Below the pieces are notes generated by a model. It ran no database searches and was not told the DNA's origin. It saw nothing but the letters and a program-made list of their open reading frames with translations. The translations under genes and the position numbers were made by a program. Positions 50,359-59,804 of a DNA stretch of 64,000 nucleotides are shown one piece after another. The stretch comes from Nocardioides marinus (lineage in GTDB: Bacteria > Actinomycetota > Actinomycetes > Propionibacteriales > Nocardioidaceae). The DNA lies in contig NZ_JACBZI010000001.1 of NCBI RefSeq assembly GCF_013408145.1, forward strand, positions 1,781,501 through 1,845,500, given 5' to 3'. The first letter of the stretch is position 1. The number at the start of each line of letters is the position of its first letter.

Positions 50359-51867
50359 TCAGCGGGTGAGCGCGAGGAAGAACTCCTCCGGGGTCTCGCA
50401 CCGGTCGAACAGCTCGCCCACGTGCGCCTGCGAGCCGCGCAGCGGGTCGATGGTCGGCACGCGCTGCAGCGACTCCCGGCCGGCGAGGTCGAGGATCACC
50501 GAGTCCCACGACGCGGCCGCGACCGCGGTCGGGTAGCGCTCCAGGCACCGCCCGCGGAAGTAGGCGCGGGTGTCGGTCGGTGGCTCGTGCATGGCCCGCT
50601 CGACGGTCTCGTCGGTGAGCAGGCGCTGGATCCGGCCGCTCTGCACCAAGCGCTGGTAGAGGCCCTTCTCGGGCCGGATGTCGGAGTACTGGATGTCGAT
50701 GAGCTGGAGCTTGGGGTCGTCCCAGCCGAGACCGTCGCGCTGGCGGTACTGCTCCAGGAGCTTGAGCTTGGCCACCCAGTCCAGCTCCGAGGCCAAGGAC
50801 ATCGGGTCCCGCTCGAGCCGGTCCAGGACCGACTCCCACCGCGCCAGGACGTCGAGCGTCTGGTCGTCCGCGTCGGCGCCGTACCGGTCCTCGACGTACT
50901 TGCGGGCCAGGTCGAGGTACTCCAGCTGCAGCTGGACCGCGGTCAGCCGCCGTCCGTCGTGGAGCGTGACCAGCTCCTGCAGGCCGGGGTCGTGGGAGAC
51001 CGCCCGCAGCGCCGAGACCGGGCCGTCGACGCCGAGGTCGCGATCGATGAAGCGGTCCTCGATCATCGCCAGCACCAGGGCGGTGGTGCCCACCTTGAGG
51101 TAGGTGGAGATCTCGGCCAGGTTGGCGTCGCCGATGATGACGTGCAGGCGGCGGTACTTCTCGGGGTCGGCGTGCGGCTCGTCGCGGGTGTTGATGATCG
51201 GCCGCTTCAGCGTCGTCTCCAGGCCGACCTCGACCTCGAAGAAGTCCGCGCGCTGGCTGATCTGGTAGCCGTGGTCGCGGCCGTCCTGACCGATCCCGAC
51301 GCGGCCGGCACCGCAGACGACCTGCCGGCTGACGAAGAACGGCGTGAGGTGCTTGACGATGTCCGCGAACGGCGTGGAGCGACGCATCAGGTAGTTCTCG
51401 TGGGCGCCGTAGGAGGCGCCCTTGCCGTCGGTGTTGTTCTTGTAGAGCAGGATCGGCTGGCCCCCGGGCAGGGCGGCGGCCCGCTTCTGGGCGTCGAGCA
51501 TCACCTGCTCCCCCGCCTTGTCCCACCGCACGATGTCGAGCGGGTTGGTGACCTCGGGGGTGGAGAACTCCGGGTGCGCGTGGTCGACGTAGAGCCGGGC
51601 GCCGTTGGTCAGGATGACGTTGGCCAGGCCGAGGTCCTCGTCGGTGAGCTGGCTGGGGTCGGCGACCTGGCGGCTCATGTCGAAGCCGCGGGCATCGCGC
51701 AGCGGCGACTCCTCCTCGAAGTCCCACCGCGCCCGGCGCGCCTTCAGGGTCGCCGAGGCGTAGGCGTTGACGACCTGCGAGGAGGCCACCATCGGGTTGG
51801 CGGTGGGCTGGCCCTGCACGGAGATGCCGTACTCGACCTCGGTGCCCATGACCCGTCGCACGCTCAT
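50359..51867 (-). CDS. dop: Depupylase / Pup deamidase Dop
   Basis: 502 residues. PafA-like fold with [35 protein letters not shown] (Asp nucleophile in YVDHAHPE), [19 protein letters not shown] and the Dop-specific insertion near the N-terminus (residues about 40-70). It removes Pup from substrates; with Glu-ended Pup in this genome its deamidase role is likely dispensable. ATG 51867 with TAGGCT six nt upstream. Divergent from the methyltransferase gene. Confidence 0.96.
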   Translation of the reverse strand: MSVRRVMGTEVEYGISVQGQPTANPMVASSQVVNAYASATLKARRARWDFEEESPLRDARGFDMSRQVADPSQLTDEDLGLANVILTNGARLYVDHAHPEFSTPEVTNPLDIVRWDKAGEQVMLDAQKRAAALPGGQPILLYKNNTDGKGASYGAHENYLMRRSTPFADIVKHLTPFFVSRQVVCGAGRVGIGQDGRDHGYQISQRADFFEVEVGLETTLKRPIINTRDEPHADPEKYRRLHVIIGDANLAEISTYLKVGTTALVLAMIEDRFIDRDLGVDGPVSALRAVSHDPGLQELVTLHDGRRLTAVQLQLEYLDLARKYVEDRYGADADDQTLDVLARWESVLDRLERDPMSLASELDWVAKLKLLEQYRQRDGLGWDDPKLQLIDIQYSDIRPEKGLYQRLVQSGRIQRLLTDETVERAMHEPPTDTRAYFRGRCLERYPTAVAAASWDSVILDLAGRESLQRVPTIDPLRGSQAHVGELFDRCETPEEFFLALTR

Positions 51868-51906
51868 GGATCGAGCCTACGCGGCGGGCGCACTACGGTG
51901 GTGCGG

Positions 51907-52539
51907 GTGAGCTGGTGGGAGAGGCGCGTGGTCCCGCGCCTGGTCGAGAAGGCGCTGTCGAGCGGCGACGTACGCCGGGAGCGGACGCTGGTCTGCGAGG
52001 GCCTGTCCGGTCGGGTGCTGGAGATCGGGTTCGGCAGCGGCATGAACCTGCCGCACCTGCCGCCGTCGGTCACCGCCGTGGACGCGGTCGAGCCGTCCGA
52101 CCTCGGCTGGGAGATGTCCGCCGCGCGCCGCGGGACCGCGAGCCGGCCGGTGAGTCGGGTCGGGCTCGACGGCCAGCGCGTGGACGCCGACTCCTCGGCG
52201 TACGACGCGGTGCTGTGCACGTTCTCGCTGTGCACGATCCCCGACGCCGCGCTGGCCGCGCGCGAGATGGCGCGGCTGGTCCGCCCCGACGGCACCGTGC
52301 ACGTGCTGGAGCACGGTCTGTCCCCCGATGCTCGCGTCGCGCGCTGGCAGCGCCGGCTGGACCCGATCGAGAAGCGGGTGGCCGGCGGCTGCCACCTCAC
52401 CCGCGACCCCGTCGCCCTGCTGGAGCAGGCCGGGCTCGAGGTCGTCGACCGGACCGAGCGCTACCTGCCCGGCCCTGCCGTCGCCCGCCCCTGGGTCTAC
52501 GGGTACCGGCTCCTCGCCCGGCGGCCTGCCACCGGCTGA
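51907..52539 (+). CDS. Class I SAM-dependent methyltransferase
   Basis: 210 residues from GTG 51907 (TACGGT 7 nt upstream; GTG 51898 and 51901 are alternatives). SAM motif I VLEIGFGSGMNLPHLP (about 40-55), acidic end of strand 2 in AVEPSDLG, and DAVLCTFSLCTIPDAALAAREMARLVRPDG. Similar to UbiE/Methyltransf_11 proteins that act on small molecules or lipids. It has no operon partner; convergent with mpa across a hairpin cluster. Confidence 0.85.
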   Translation: MSWWERRVVPRLVEKALSSGDVRRERTLVCEGLSGRVLEIGFGSGMNLPHLPPSVTAVDAVEPSDLGWEMSAARRGTASRPVSRVGLDGQRVDADSSAYDAVLCTFSLCTIPDAALAAREMARLVRPDGTVHVLEHGLSPDARVARWQRRLDPIEKRVAGGCHLTRDPVALLEQAGLEVVDRTERYLPGPAVARPWVYGYRLLARRPATG

Positions 52540-52558
52540 TCCGCGGCCCCCGTGAGGG

Positions 52559-52649
52559 AAGGTTCGACTGATGTCAGTCCAACCTTTCGGTTCGCGGTCG
52601 AACCTTCGACCGCCATCGCGAAGGTCTGACTGACATCAGTCAGACCTTC
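52559..52649. terminator. Hairpin pair with related sequences after mpa and the methyltransferase
   Basis: GAAGGTCTGACTGA (52620-52633) and TCAGTCAGACCTTC (52636-52649) form a perfect 14-bp stem on a 2-bp centre, 7 bp beyond the mpa stop. A weaker relative at 52559-52586 (AAGGTT and GACTGA arms, one mismatch) serves the convergent methyltransferase. Both share GACTGA-NN-TCAGTC. Confidence 0.75.
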
Positions 52650-52656
52650 CGCAGCA

Positions 52657-54429
52657 TCACAGGTACTGACCCGTGTTCGACACCGTGTCGATCGAGCGAC
52701 CCGGCTCGGTGCCCTGCTTGCCGGTGATGAGCGTGCGGATGAACACGATCCGCTCGCCCTTCTTGCCGGAGATGCGGGCCCAGTCGTCGGGGTTGGTGGT
52801 GTTCGGGAGGTCCTCGTTCTCCTTGAACTCGTCCACGCACGCCTGGAGCAGGTGGCTGACCCGCAGACCCTTCTGCTGGTGGTCCAGCAGGTCCTTGATC
52901 GCCATCTTCTTCGCGCGGTCGACGATGTTCTGCAGCATGGCGCCGGAGTTGAAGTCCTTGAAGTACAGGACCTCCTTGTCGCCGTTGGCGTAGGTGACCT
53001 CGAGGAAGCGGTTCTCCTCGGTCTCGGAGTACATCCGCTCCACCGTCGCGCGGATCATCCCGTCGACGCAGGCCTGGCGGTCCCCACCGAACTCGGCGAG
53101 GTCCTCGGCGTGCAGTGGGAGGTCGGCGGTGAGGTACTTGCTGAAGATGTCTCGGGCGGCCTCGGCGTCGGGACGCTCGATCTTGATCTTCACGTCCAGG
53201 CGCCCGGGGCGCAGGATCGCGGGGTCGATCATGTCCTCGCGGTTGGAGGCGCCGATGACCAGCACGTTCTCCAGCAGCTCCACGCCGTCGATCTCGCTGA
53301 GCAGCTGCGGGACGATGGTGTTCTCGACGTCGGAGGAGACACCGGTGCCGCGGGTGCGGAACAGCGAGTCCATCTCGTCGAAGAACACGATGACCGGGGT
53401 GCCGGCCGACGCCTTCTCACGGGCCCGCTGGAAGACCAGGCGGATGTGGCGCTCGGTCTCGCCGACGTACTTGTTGAGCAGCTCGGGGCCCTTGATGTTG
53501 AGGAAGTAGGACTTCCCCTCCGCCCCGGTCTTGGCCGCGACCTTCTTGGCCAGGCTGTTGGCGACCGCCTTGGCGATCAGCGTCTTGCCGCAGCCCGGAG
53601 GGCCGTAGAGCAGCACGCCCTTGGGCGGCTTGAGCTGGTGCTCCTTGAAGAGCTCGGGGTAGAGGTAGGGCAGCTCCACCGCGTCCTGGATGGCCTCGAT
53701 CTGTCCCCCGAGGCCACCGATGGACTCGTAGGCGATGTCGGGGACCTCCTCGAGGACCAGCTCCTCGACCTCGGACTTGGGGACCTTCTCGTAGACGTAG
53801 CCGGCACGGGAGTCCAGCAGCAGGGAGTCGCCGGCGCGGATGGTCTCCTCGCGCAGCGGCGCGGCCAGGCGGACGACCTTCTCCTCGTCGGCGTTGGCGA
53901 TGACCAGGGCCCGCTCGCCGTCGGCGAGCAGCTCCTTGAACATCACGACCTCGCCGACCTGCTCGAACTCCAAGGCGGCGACCACGTTGAGCGCCTCGTT
54001 GAGCATGACCTCCTGGCCGCGGCGCAGGTCGTCGAGCTCGACGTCGGGGCTGACGTTGACGCGCAGCTTGCGTCCGCCGGTGAAGACGTCGACGGAGTCG
54101 TCGCCGTTGCGCTGCAGGAAGGTCCCGAACCCGGCGGGCGGCTGGGCCAGCCGGTCGACCTCCTCCTTCAGCTTCGTGATCTGGTCACGGGCCTCGCGCA
54201 GGGTCTGGGCGAGCCGCTCGTTCTGGCTGGTGACGGCCGCCAGCGACCGCTGGGCGTCGGCCAGGCGCAGCTCGACGGTGCGGTGGGAGCCGGGGGCGTC
54301 GCTGAGACGGCGCCGCAGGTCGGTGACCTCGGCCTCCAGGAAGCGCACCTGCCCCATGAGCTCCTCGGCGCTGCGACCCGCCTCGGGACTCGGGGAACCT
54401 TCTCGTGACCTGCCATCGGATGTCGACAT
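52657..54429 (-). CDS. mpa: Proteasomal ATPase Mpa (ARC)
   Basis: 590 residues from ATG 54429 (AAGGAGG 7 nt upstream). N-terminal coiled coil (about 20-85) that binds Pup, two OB domains, then an AAA module with Walker [14 protein letters not shown], Walker [13 protein letters not shown] and [18 protein letters not shown]. It ends in QYL: the penultimate Tyr needed to open the 20S gate. It unfolds pupylated proteins into PrcBA. It is upstream of dop on the same strand, with the methyltransferase gene between. Confidence 0.97.
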   Translation of the reverse strand: MSTSDGRSREGSPSPEAGRSAEELMGQVRFLEAEVTDLRRRLSDAPGSHRTVELRLADAQRSLAAVTSQNERLAQTLREARDQITKLKEEVDRLAQPPAGFGTFLQRNGDDSVDVFTGGRKLRVNVSPDVELDDLRRGQEVMLNEALNVVAALEFEQVGEVVMFKELLADGERALVIANADEEKVVRLAAPLREETIRAGDSLLLDSRAGYVYEKVPKSEVEELVLEEVPDIAYESIGGLGGQIEAIQDAVELPYLYPELFKEHQLKPPKGVLLYGPPGCGKTLIAKAVANSLAKKVAAKTGAEGKSYFLNIKGPELLNKYVGETERHIRLVFQRAREKASAGTPVIVFFDEMDSLFRTRGTGVSSDVENTIVPQLLSEIDGVELLENVLVIGASNREDMIDPAILRPGRLDVKIKIERPDAEAARDIFSKYLTADLPLHAEDLAEFGGDRQACVDGMIRATVERMYSETEENRFLEVTYANGDKEVLYFKDFNSGAMLQNIVDRAKKMAIKDLLDHQQKGLRVSHLLQACVDEFKENEDLPNTTNPDDWARISGKKGERIVFIRTLITGKQGTEPGRSIDTVSNTGQYL

Positions 54430-54578
54430 CAGAGCACCTCCTTGCCGTGACCCTACTCGTGTGCGTGAAGCACGGAAGGCCAACCAGGACGGTGTCGGTC
54501 ACGATTTCGGACCGGCTGTGTCACCACCGTGTCGCGGTCGCCCACCCCGTCGTCGCGGCGGGCGGGAGGCCCTCCACC

Positions 54579-55562
54579 TCACTCATCGGCCGGCGCGACG
54601 GGTTCCTGCGGGACGTCGGGGGGACGGGGCCCGGTGTAGTCCGGGCCGTAGGCGCCCGGTGCCGGACGGCGGGTCTTGCGCGGGGGCCTCTCGCCCGGCG
54701 CCATCCGGCGCGCGGTGACCAGGAACGCCGTGTGGCCGATCATCTTGTGGTCCGGACGCACCGCGAGCCCCTCGACGTGCCAGTCGCGCACCAGCGACTC
54801 CCACGCGTGCGGCTCGGTGAAGCCTCCGTGGGCCCGCACCGTCTCGACGAACCGCGAGAGCTGCGTGGTCGTGGCGACGTACGCGCAGACGATGCCGCCC
54901 GGCACCAGCGCGTCCGCGGCGGCCGACAGGCACTCCCACGGCGCGAGCATGTCGAGGATGATCCGGTCGCAGCGCTCACCGCTGGCCGGCAGCGCCTCGG
55001 CGAGGTCGCCGAGGGTGAGGGTCCAGGCCGGGTGGCTGCTGCCCTCGGGCGCGGAGAAGAACTGGTCGACGTTGCGCCGGGCCACCTCGGCGAACTCCTC
55101 GCGACGCTCGTAGGAGGACACCCTGCCCTGCGGGCCCACCGCGCGCAGCAGCGAGCAGGTGAGGGCCCCGGAGCCCACCCCGGCCTCGACCACGCGGGCG
55201 CCCGGGAAGATGTCGGCCATCGCGACGATCTGCGCGGCGTCCTTGGGGTAGATCACCGCCGCCCCGCGGGGCATCGAGACCACGAACTCCGAGAGCAGCG
55301 GCCGGAAGACCAGGTAGTCCCCGCCGCCGGACGTGGTGACGGTGAAGCCCTCCTCGCGACCGATCAGCTCGTCGTGGTCGAGGTGGCCGCGGTTGGAGAA
55401 GAACCGCTTGCCCGCCTCCAGGGCGAAGTTGTGCTTGCGCCCCTTGCCGTCGACCAGTCGCACCCACTCACCGGCACGCAGGGGGCCCCGGTGGACACCG
55501 GACCAGGCCTCCTGGGGGACGTCGTCGACGGGCTGGGACGGGTGCTGGTCGTGCTCGGACAC
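54579..55562 (-). CDS. trmI: tRNA (adenine-58-N1)-methyltransferase TrmI
   Basis: 327 residues. TrmI pattern: FALEAGKRFFSNRGHLDHDELIGR (about 45-68), SAM motif VVEAGVGSGALTCSLLRAVG (about 124-143), RREEFAEVARRNVD and RIILDMLAPWECL. Methylates A58 in the T-loop, often using SAM as a tetramer. GTG 55562 with TAGGGT six nt upstream. Located just before mpa, as in other actinobacteria. An extended, Pro-rich C-terminal tail of about 45 residues. Confidence 0.94.
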   Translation of the reverse strand: MSEHDQHPSQPVDDVPQEAWSGVHRGPLRAGEWVRLVDGKGRKHNFALEAGKRFFSNRGHLDHDELIGREEGFTVTTSGGGDYLVFRPLLSEFVVSMPRGAAVIYPKDAAQIVAMADIFPGARVVEAGVGSGALTCSLLRAVGPQGRVSSYERREEFAEVARRNVDQFFSAPEGSSHPAWTLTLGDLAEALPASGERCDRIILDMLAPWECLSAAADALVPGGIVCAYVATTTQLSRFVETVRAHGGFTEPHAWESLVRDWHVEGLAVRPDHKMIGHTAFLVTARRMAPGERPPRKTRRPAPGAYGPDYTGPRPPDVPQEPVAPADE

Positions 55563-55604
55563 GCGCGCACCCTAGACCGGCGCGGCCCGGCGCGGCGACT
55601 CCGC

Positions 55605-55660
55605 GCGAGCGACTCAGGGCGAGCGACTCAGGGCGAGCGACTCAGGGCGAGCGACTCAGG
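55605..55660. repeat. Four tandem copies of a 14-bp unit (GCGAGCGACTCAGG)
   Basis: Perfect head-to-tail copies in the gap between the site-2 protease stop and the trmI start, about 40 bp upstream of trmI and 12 bp beyond the protease stop. Copy number may vary between strains. It could affect readthrough into trmI. No spacers, so it is not CRISPR. Confidence 0.9.
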
Positions 55661-55671
55661 GCGGGCCGACC

Positions 55672-56796
55672 TCAGCCGGCGGTCTCCCGGAAGGCCCGGT
55701 CGACGTCGGCGGTGCTCAGCACCCCGTAGACGCTGCCGTCCTCCTCGACCAGGAGGTACTCGGCGGCCGGGGTGCGGGTCAGGGCGCGCACCAGCTCCTC
55801 CCCGCGCAGCCCGACGGGGAGGCGCAGCCCCTCCTCGAGGGTCCTGGCCACGCTCGACGTCGGCACCCACGGGCGGCGATCCTCGGGCGTGGCGAGCAGT
55901 GCCGCCTCCGAGACCAGCCCGGTGGCGCGGCCGTCGGTGGTCGTGGTGAGGATCCCGCCGGCCCGGGCCTCCTGGGCCCGGCGTACCGCCTCGGCCAGCG
56001 GCAGGTCCGCGGGCACCGCCAGGGTGCGGCGGGCCAGGTCACGGGCGACGAGGTGCGGCAGCCGGCTCCTCAGCCGGGCCGCGGACATCGAGGCCGTCGC
56101 GCCGGACCACAAGAAGGCGGCGATCACGAGGGCGAGGACGAAGTCGACCACGTCGGGCGGGACACCGAGGACGGACTCCTGCAGCAGTGGCCAGGCCAGT
56201 GCCGCGACCGCGGCGACCCGGCCGCCCCAGCCGGCCACGACCGTGCCCCGCACGATGCTGCCGGTCGCGCCCCAGACCCCGGCCTTGAGCAGGCGGCCGC
56301 CGTCGAGCGGCAGCCCCGGCACCAGGTTGAGGACCCCGACCAGGAGGTTGGCGCCGGCCAGGCCCTCCATGGCCAGGCGGGTCAGCCCGTCCGGTGTGAC
56401 GGGCAGGAGCAGCAGGGCGACGACGCCGACCAGGATCGAGGTCAGGGGCCCCACCACCGCGATGAGGAACTCCTCCCGCGGGCGCTTGGCCTCCCCCTCG
56501 ATCGACGTCATGCCGCCCAGGAAGTGCAGCGTGATCGAGGTGACCGGGTAGCCCAGCCGCTTGGCCATGACCGCGTGGGAGGCCTCGTGCAGGAGCACCG
56601 AGCCGTAGAGCAGCACCGCGAAGGCCAGGCCGGCGAGGTACTTGAGCGCACCGAGGCCCGGCTGCACCTGCTCCACGAGCGGCGCCATGATCACCGCGAT
56701 CAGCGCGGCGACGAGGAACCAGGAGGTGCTGACCAGCACGTCGCTGCCCGCCACGGTGCCGACCTTGAAGGTGCCCGGCGGTCGCTGATCACTCAC
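55672..56796 (-). CDS. Site-2 protease family (M50) membrane metalloprotease with CBS domains
   Basis: 374 residues with about six membrane helices. Zinc site HEASHAVMAKRLG (HExxH, about 70) and the second motif NLVPGLPLDGGRLL (about 158-171) with the Asp ligand. Two CBS-like repeats at the C-terminus (about 245-370, VTT-like GGILTTTTDGRATG and EYLLVEEDGSVYGVLSTADV). Group III site-2 protease; cuts membrane-spanning substrates, possibly regulated by nucleotide binding. GTG 56796 with TAGCCT six nt upstream. Confidence 0.9.
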   Translation of the reverse strand: MSDQRPPGTFKVGTVAGSDVLVSTSWFLVAALIAVIMAPLVEQVQPGLGALKYLAGLAFAVLLYGSVLLHEASHAVMAKRLGYPVTSITLHFLGGMTSIEGEAKRPREEFLIAVVGPLTSILVGVVALLLLPVTPDGLTRLAMEGLAGANLLVGVLNLVPGLPLDGGRLLKAGVWGATGSIVRGTVVAGWGGRVAAVAALAWPLLQESVLGVPPDVVDFVLALVIAAFLWSGATASMSAARLRSRLPHLVARDLARRTLAVPADLPLAEAVRRAQEARAGGILTTTTDGRATGLVSEAALLATPEDRRPWVPTSSVARTLEEGLRLPVGLRGEELVRALTRTPAAEYLLVEEDGSVYGVLSTADVDRAFRETAG

Positions 56797-56888
56797 GCGG
56801 GGAGGCTATCTGACCCTGCGGCCCCGTCCGAGCGGCGTACGGCGGTGCGCCGGTCACGCTGTCGGCGCCATCGCCTAGCGTGCCTCCC

Positions 56889-57779
56889 ATGAGCGCGGAG
56901 GTACTGCCCGGGGAGATCCCGACCGGGGAGGTGGCGGCACCCAGCCCCGCCGAGCGGCACTCGACGTCGGTGGACGGTGTGGAGGTGCTGGGGGCGCTCT
57001 CGCCCAGCCGGGCCGGCGACTTCATGACCTGCCCGCTGCTCTACCGCTTCCGCACCATCGACCGGTTGCCCGAGCCGGCCTCGCCCGACGCGGTGCGCGG
57101 CACCTTGGTCCACAAGGTGCTCGAGGACCTCTTCGAGCTGCCGGCGCTGGAGCGGACCCCGGTGCGCGCCGAGCAGATGCTCGAGCCCTCCTGGCACCGG
57201 TTGCTCGAGGACGAGCCCGGGTTGGCGGCGATCTTCGAGGGCGATGACTCGGTGGACCGCGACCGCTGGTGGGACACCTGCCGGACGGTGCTGGAGCGCT
57301 ACTTCACCCTGGAGGACCCCACGCGTCTGGAGCCCGCCGAGCGCGAGCTCTACGTCGAGTGGCTGCTGGACTCCAAGCTGCTGCTGCGCGGGTTCGTGGA
57401 CCGCGTCGACGTCGCCCCCGACGGCGCGATCCGGGTGGTCGACTACAAGACCGGTCGCGCCCCGGGCCCGGGCTTCGAGGGTCGGGCGCTGTTCCAGATG
57501 AAGTTCTACGCGCTGGTGCTGTGGCGGCTGCGAGGCGTGGTGCCCGCGATGCTGCAGCTGGTCTACCTCGGCAACGGGGAGCTGGTGCGCTACGTCCCCG
57601 ACGAGCACGACCTGCTCGCGACCGAGCGGAAGGTCCAGGCGGTGTGGGAGGCGATCCGCCGCGCGACCGACGAGCAGGACTGGCGGCCCAGCAAGGGGCC
57701 GCTGTGCAGCTGGTGCGCCCACAAGGCCCTGTGCCCGTCCTGGGGCGGCACTCCCCCGCCGCTGCCCTCCGGCGACTGA
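56889..57779 (+). CDS. RecB-family PD-(D/E)XK exonuclease
   Basis: 296 residues. ALSPSRAGDFMTCPLLYRFR (first conserved Cys), GTLVHKVLEDLF (His), LLRGFVDRVDVAPDGAIRVVDYKTGRA (Asp and Lys of the PD-DYK core, about 173-196), QMKFYALVLWR and the closing cluster CSWCAHKALCPSW. The four Cys may hold an iron-sulfur cluster as in Cas4/AddB types. Cuts DNA ends; partner unknown. ATG 56889 with TAGCGT 7 nt upstream. Divergent from the site-2 protease gene. Confidence 0.87.
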   Translation: MSAEVLPGEIPTGEVAAPSPAERHSTSVDGVEVLGALSPSRAGDFMTCPLLYRFRTIDRLPEPASPDAVRGTLVHKVLEDLFELPALERTPVRAEQMLEPSWHRLLEDEPGLAAIFEGDDSVDRDRWWDTCRTVLERYFTLEDPTRLEPAERELYVEWLLDSKLLLRGFVDRVDVAPDGAIRVVDYKTGRAPGPGFEGRALFQMKFYALVLWRLRGVVPAMLQLVYLGNGELVRYVPDEHDLLATERKVQAVWEAIRRATDEQDWRPSKGPLCSWCAHKALCPSWGGTPPPLPSGD

Positions 57780-57818
57780 CCCGCGACAGACTGTTGCCCC
57801 GAGGCCGCCGATCGCCGC

Positions 57819-58448
57819 TCAGAGGCCGTTGCGCTGCGCCCAGAGCGCGGCCTGGGTCCGGTCGGTGACGCCGATGCGTGAGAAGGCACTTGTCAGGTGC
57901 GCCTTGACGGTGCGCTCGCTGATCTCGAGCTGACGGGCGATCTGCTTGTTGGCCAGCCCGTCGCGCACCAGCGTCAGCACCTCCACCTCACGGGCGGTCA
58001 GCTGGGGCCGGCCCCCTCCGGAGCGCGCGCCGAGCAGTGCCCGCGCGGCCTTGGGGTGGATCGGGGACTCCCCCCGCGCCACCGCCCGCACCCCGGCGAG
58101 GACGTCGTCGGGGTCGGCGTCCTTGAGCAGGTAGCCCACGGCTCCTGCGTCGAGGGCGTCGAGGATCCGCTCGTTGTCGGAGTACGACGTCAGCACGAGG
58201 ACGTCGACCCCCAACCCGGCCGAGACGATCTCCCGGGTCGCGCTGACCCCGTCCACCCCGGGCATCTGCAGGTCCATCAGCACCACGTCGGGGGTGAGGG
58301 CACGCGCCTGCTCGACCGCCTCGGCGCCGTCGGCGGCCTGGCCGACGACCTCGATGTCCTCCGCGGTGGCGATCAGCTGGGCCAGGCCCGCCCGGATCAC
58401 GGCGTGGTCGTCGACCAGCACGACCCGGATGGTCCCCGAGCCGCTCAT
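57819..58448 (-). CDS. NarL/LuxR-type response regulator
   Basis: 209 residues from ATG 58448, coupled by ATGA to the kinase gene. Receiver domain with VVLVDDHAVIRAG, phosphorylation Asp in VVLMDLQMPGVDG (about 54), Thr in VLTSYSD and Lys in LLKDA. LuxR HTH at the end (LTAREVEVLTLVRDGLANKQ, then EISERTVKAHLTSAFSRIGV). Regulates unknown targets on phosphorylation by the neighbour kinase. Confidence 0.93.
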   Translation of the reverse strand: MSGSGTIRVVLVDDHAVIRAGLAQLIATAEDIEVVGQAADGAEAVEQARALTPDVVLMDLQMPGVDGVSATREIVSAGLGVDVLVLTSYSDNERILDALDAGAVGYLLKDADPDDVLAGVRAVARGESPIHPKAARALLGARSGGGRPQLTAREVEVLTLVRDGLANKQIARQLEISERTVKAHLTSAFSRIGVTDRTQAALWAQRNGL

Positions 58449-59800
58449 CGTCGTACCGCCATGCGCACGGAGGTACCTTCGCCCAGCGCCGAGGTGACGT
58501 CCAACTCCCCGCCCACGTCGCGCACCAGGCTGCGCAGGCCCCGGAGGCCGAAGCGGTCCGGCGGGCTGGGTGCGGTGGTGTCGAAACCGACGCCGTCGTC
58601 GACCACCTCCAGCAGCAGGCCGTCGGTGTCGCCGCGCACGGTGACCGCGAGCGTGGAGGCGCCGGAGTGCCGGATCGCGTTGCGCACCGCCTCCTGCGCC
58701 ACCCGCCACAGCAGGGCCACCTCGGCCTCCGTGGCCTCCTCCACGCCCGCCGCACTCACGGACGCGTGGATCCCGGCGGCCGCCGCCGGGGCGATCAGGT
58801 CCTCGAGCGCCGATTGCAGGCCCTGCCCGTGCAGGTCCGGCGGGTGGATCTCGGCGAGCAGGGAGCGCATCTGCTTGAGGCTGTCGCGCATCGAGGCGCT
58901 CACGGAGCCGAGCACCTGCGCGGTCGCGGGGGTCGTGGCCGGGTCCCGGGCTGCGCCGGAGAGCGCGAACGCCGACCCGGCCAGGTCCTGGACGACGCCG
59001 TCGTGCAGGTCGCGCGCGATGCGACGCCGTTCGGCGTCCGAGGCCTCGATCGCGGTCTGGAGCAGCCGCTCCCGCTCCCGACTCCCCCGGCGCACCTGGC
59101 TCGTGAGCACCGCCAGCATGGCGGTGGAGATCACGACCAGCAGGACCAGGGGCCCCAGCGTGATCCAGCGGAAGGTGCCGAAGATGTCCTCGCGCCGTTG
59201 CTCGACGTCGTCGAGGTCCCAGTAGGCCACGAACAGGGCCGGTGAGGTCACGCTCTGGCCCCGGTTGAGCCCGGTGTCGCGGCCCTTGGAGTCGCGGGTC
59301 GCGTACACGCGGGTGGAGATCTTCACCAGCCCCGCCTCCGAGCCGGGACGGTCGGAGCTGCGGAGGGAGGACGGATCCGCGAACTCCGAGACCGTGCCCC
59401 CGTCCGCCAGCACCCGCTCCTGGCTCCGGGAGAGCTCGTAGACGTGGTCGTCGAGCGCGGCGCCCGCGTCGGAGGAGTCGAAGGCCAGCCGGCCCTCGGT
59501 CGTCAGCACGTCGAAGCTGTCGATGTCACCAGTGCTGAAGGGCTTCAGCCGCCGGAAGAACTTGTCGACGGCCCCCGGGCGACCGTTCAGCAGGCCCTCC
59601 CGCAGGTTCCCGGGCATCACCGAGCCCGCCAACGACTGCGTGACCGACTCGGCCTGCTCGAGTGCCGCACGCTCGGCGGCCCTGGTGGCGATGGCGTTGG
59701 TCGCGATGAAGATGCCCGAGACCAGCAGGAGGCTGACGACCAGGAAGAGCGTCAGGGGCGTGCGCAGGAGACGGCCGAACCGCGAGCGGGGAGCGGACAC
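58445..59800 (-). CDS. NarX-like sensor histidine kinase
   Basis: 451 residues. A membrane helix (about 13-40), an extracytoplasmic sensor (about 41-205), a second helix (about 212-235), HisKA_3 with the phospho-acceptor in RRIARDLHDGVVQDLAG (His about 260) and an ATPase domain (LRVAQ-like LWRVAQEAVRNAIRHSGAS, VVDDGVGFD, GLRGLRSLVRDVGGEL). The sensor part has no family I recognise. Forms a two-gene unit with the NarL-type regulator. Confidence 0.92.
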   Translation of the reverse strand: MSAPRSRFGRLLRTPLTLFLVVSLLLVSGIFIATNAIATRAAERAALEQAESVTQSLAGSVMPGNLREGLLNGRPGAVDKFFRRLKPFSTGDIDSFDVLTTEGRLAFDSSDAGAALDDHVYELSRSQERVLADGGTVSEFADPSSLRSSDRPGSEAGLVKISTRVYATRDSKGRDTGLNRGQSVTSPALFVAYWDLDDVEQRREDIFGTFRWITLGPLVLLVVISTAMLAVLTSQVRRGSRERERLLQTAIEASDAERRRIARDLHDGVVQDLAGSAFALSGAARDPATTPATAQVLGSVSASMRDSLKQMRSLLAEIHPPDLHGQGLQSALEDLIAPAAAAGIHASVSAAGVEEATEAEVALLWRVAQEAVRNAIRHSGASTLAVTVRGDTDGLLLEVVDDGVGFDTTAPSPPDRFGLRGLRSLVRDVGGELDVTSALGEGTSVRMAVRR

Positions 59801-59804
59801 GGCC

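Noticed and set aside
55605..55660. Possible CRISPR-like array
   Set aside because: The repeats are head to tail without spacers, and no cas gene is near.
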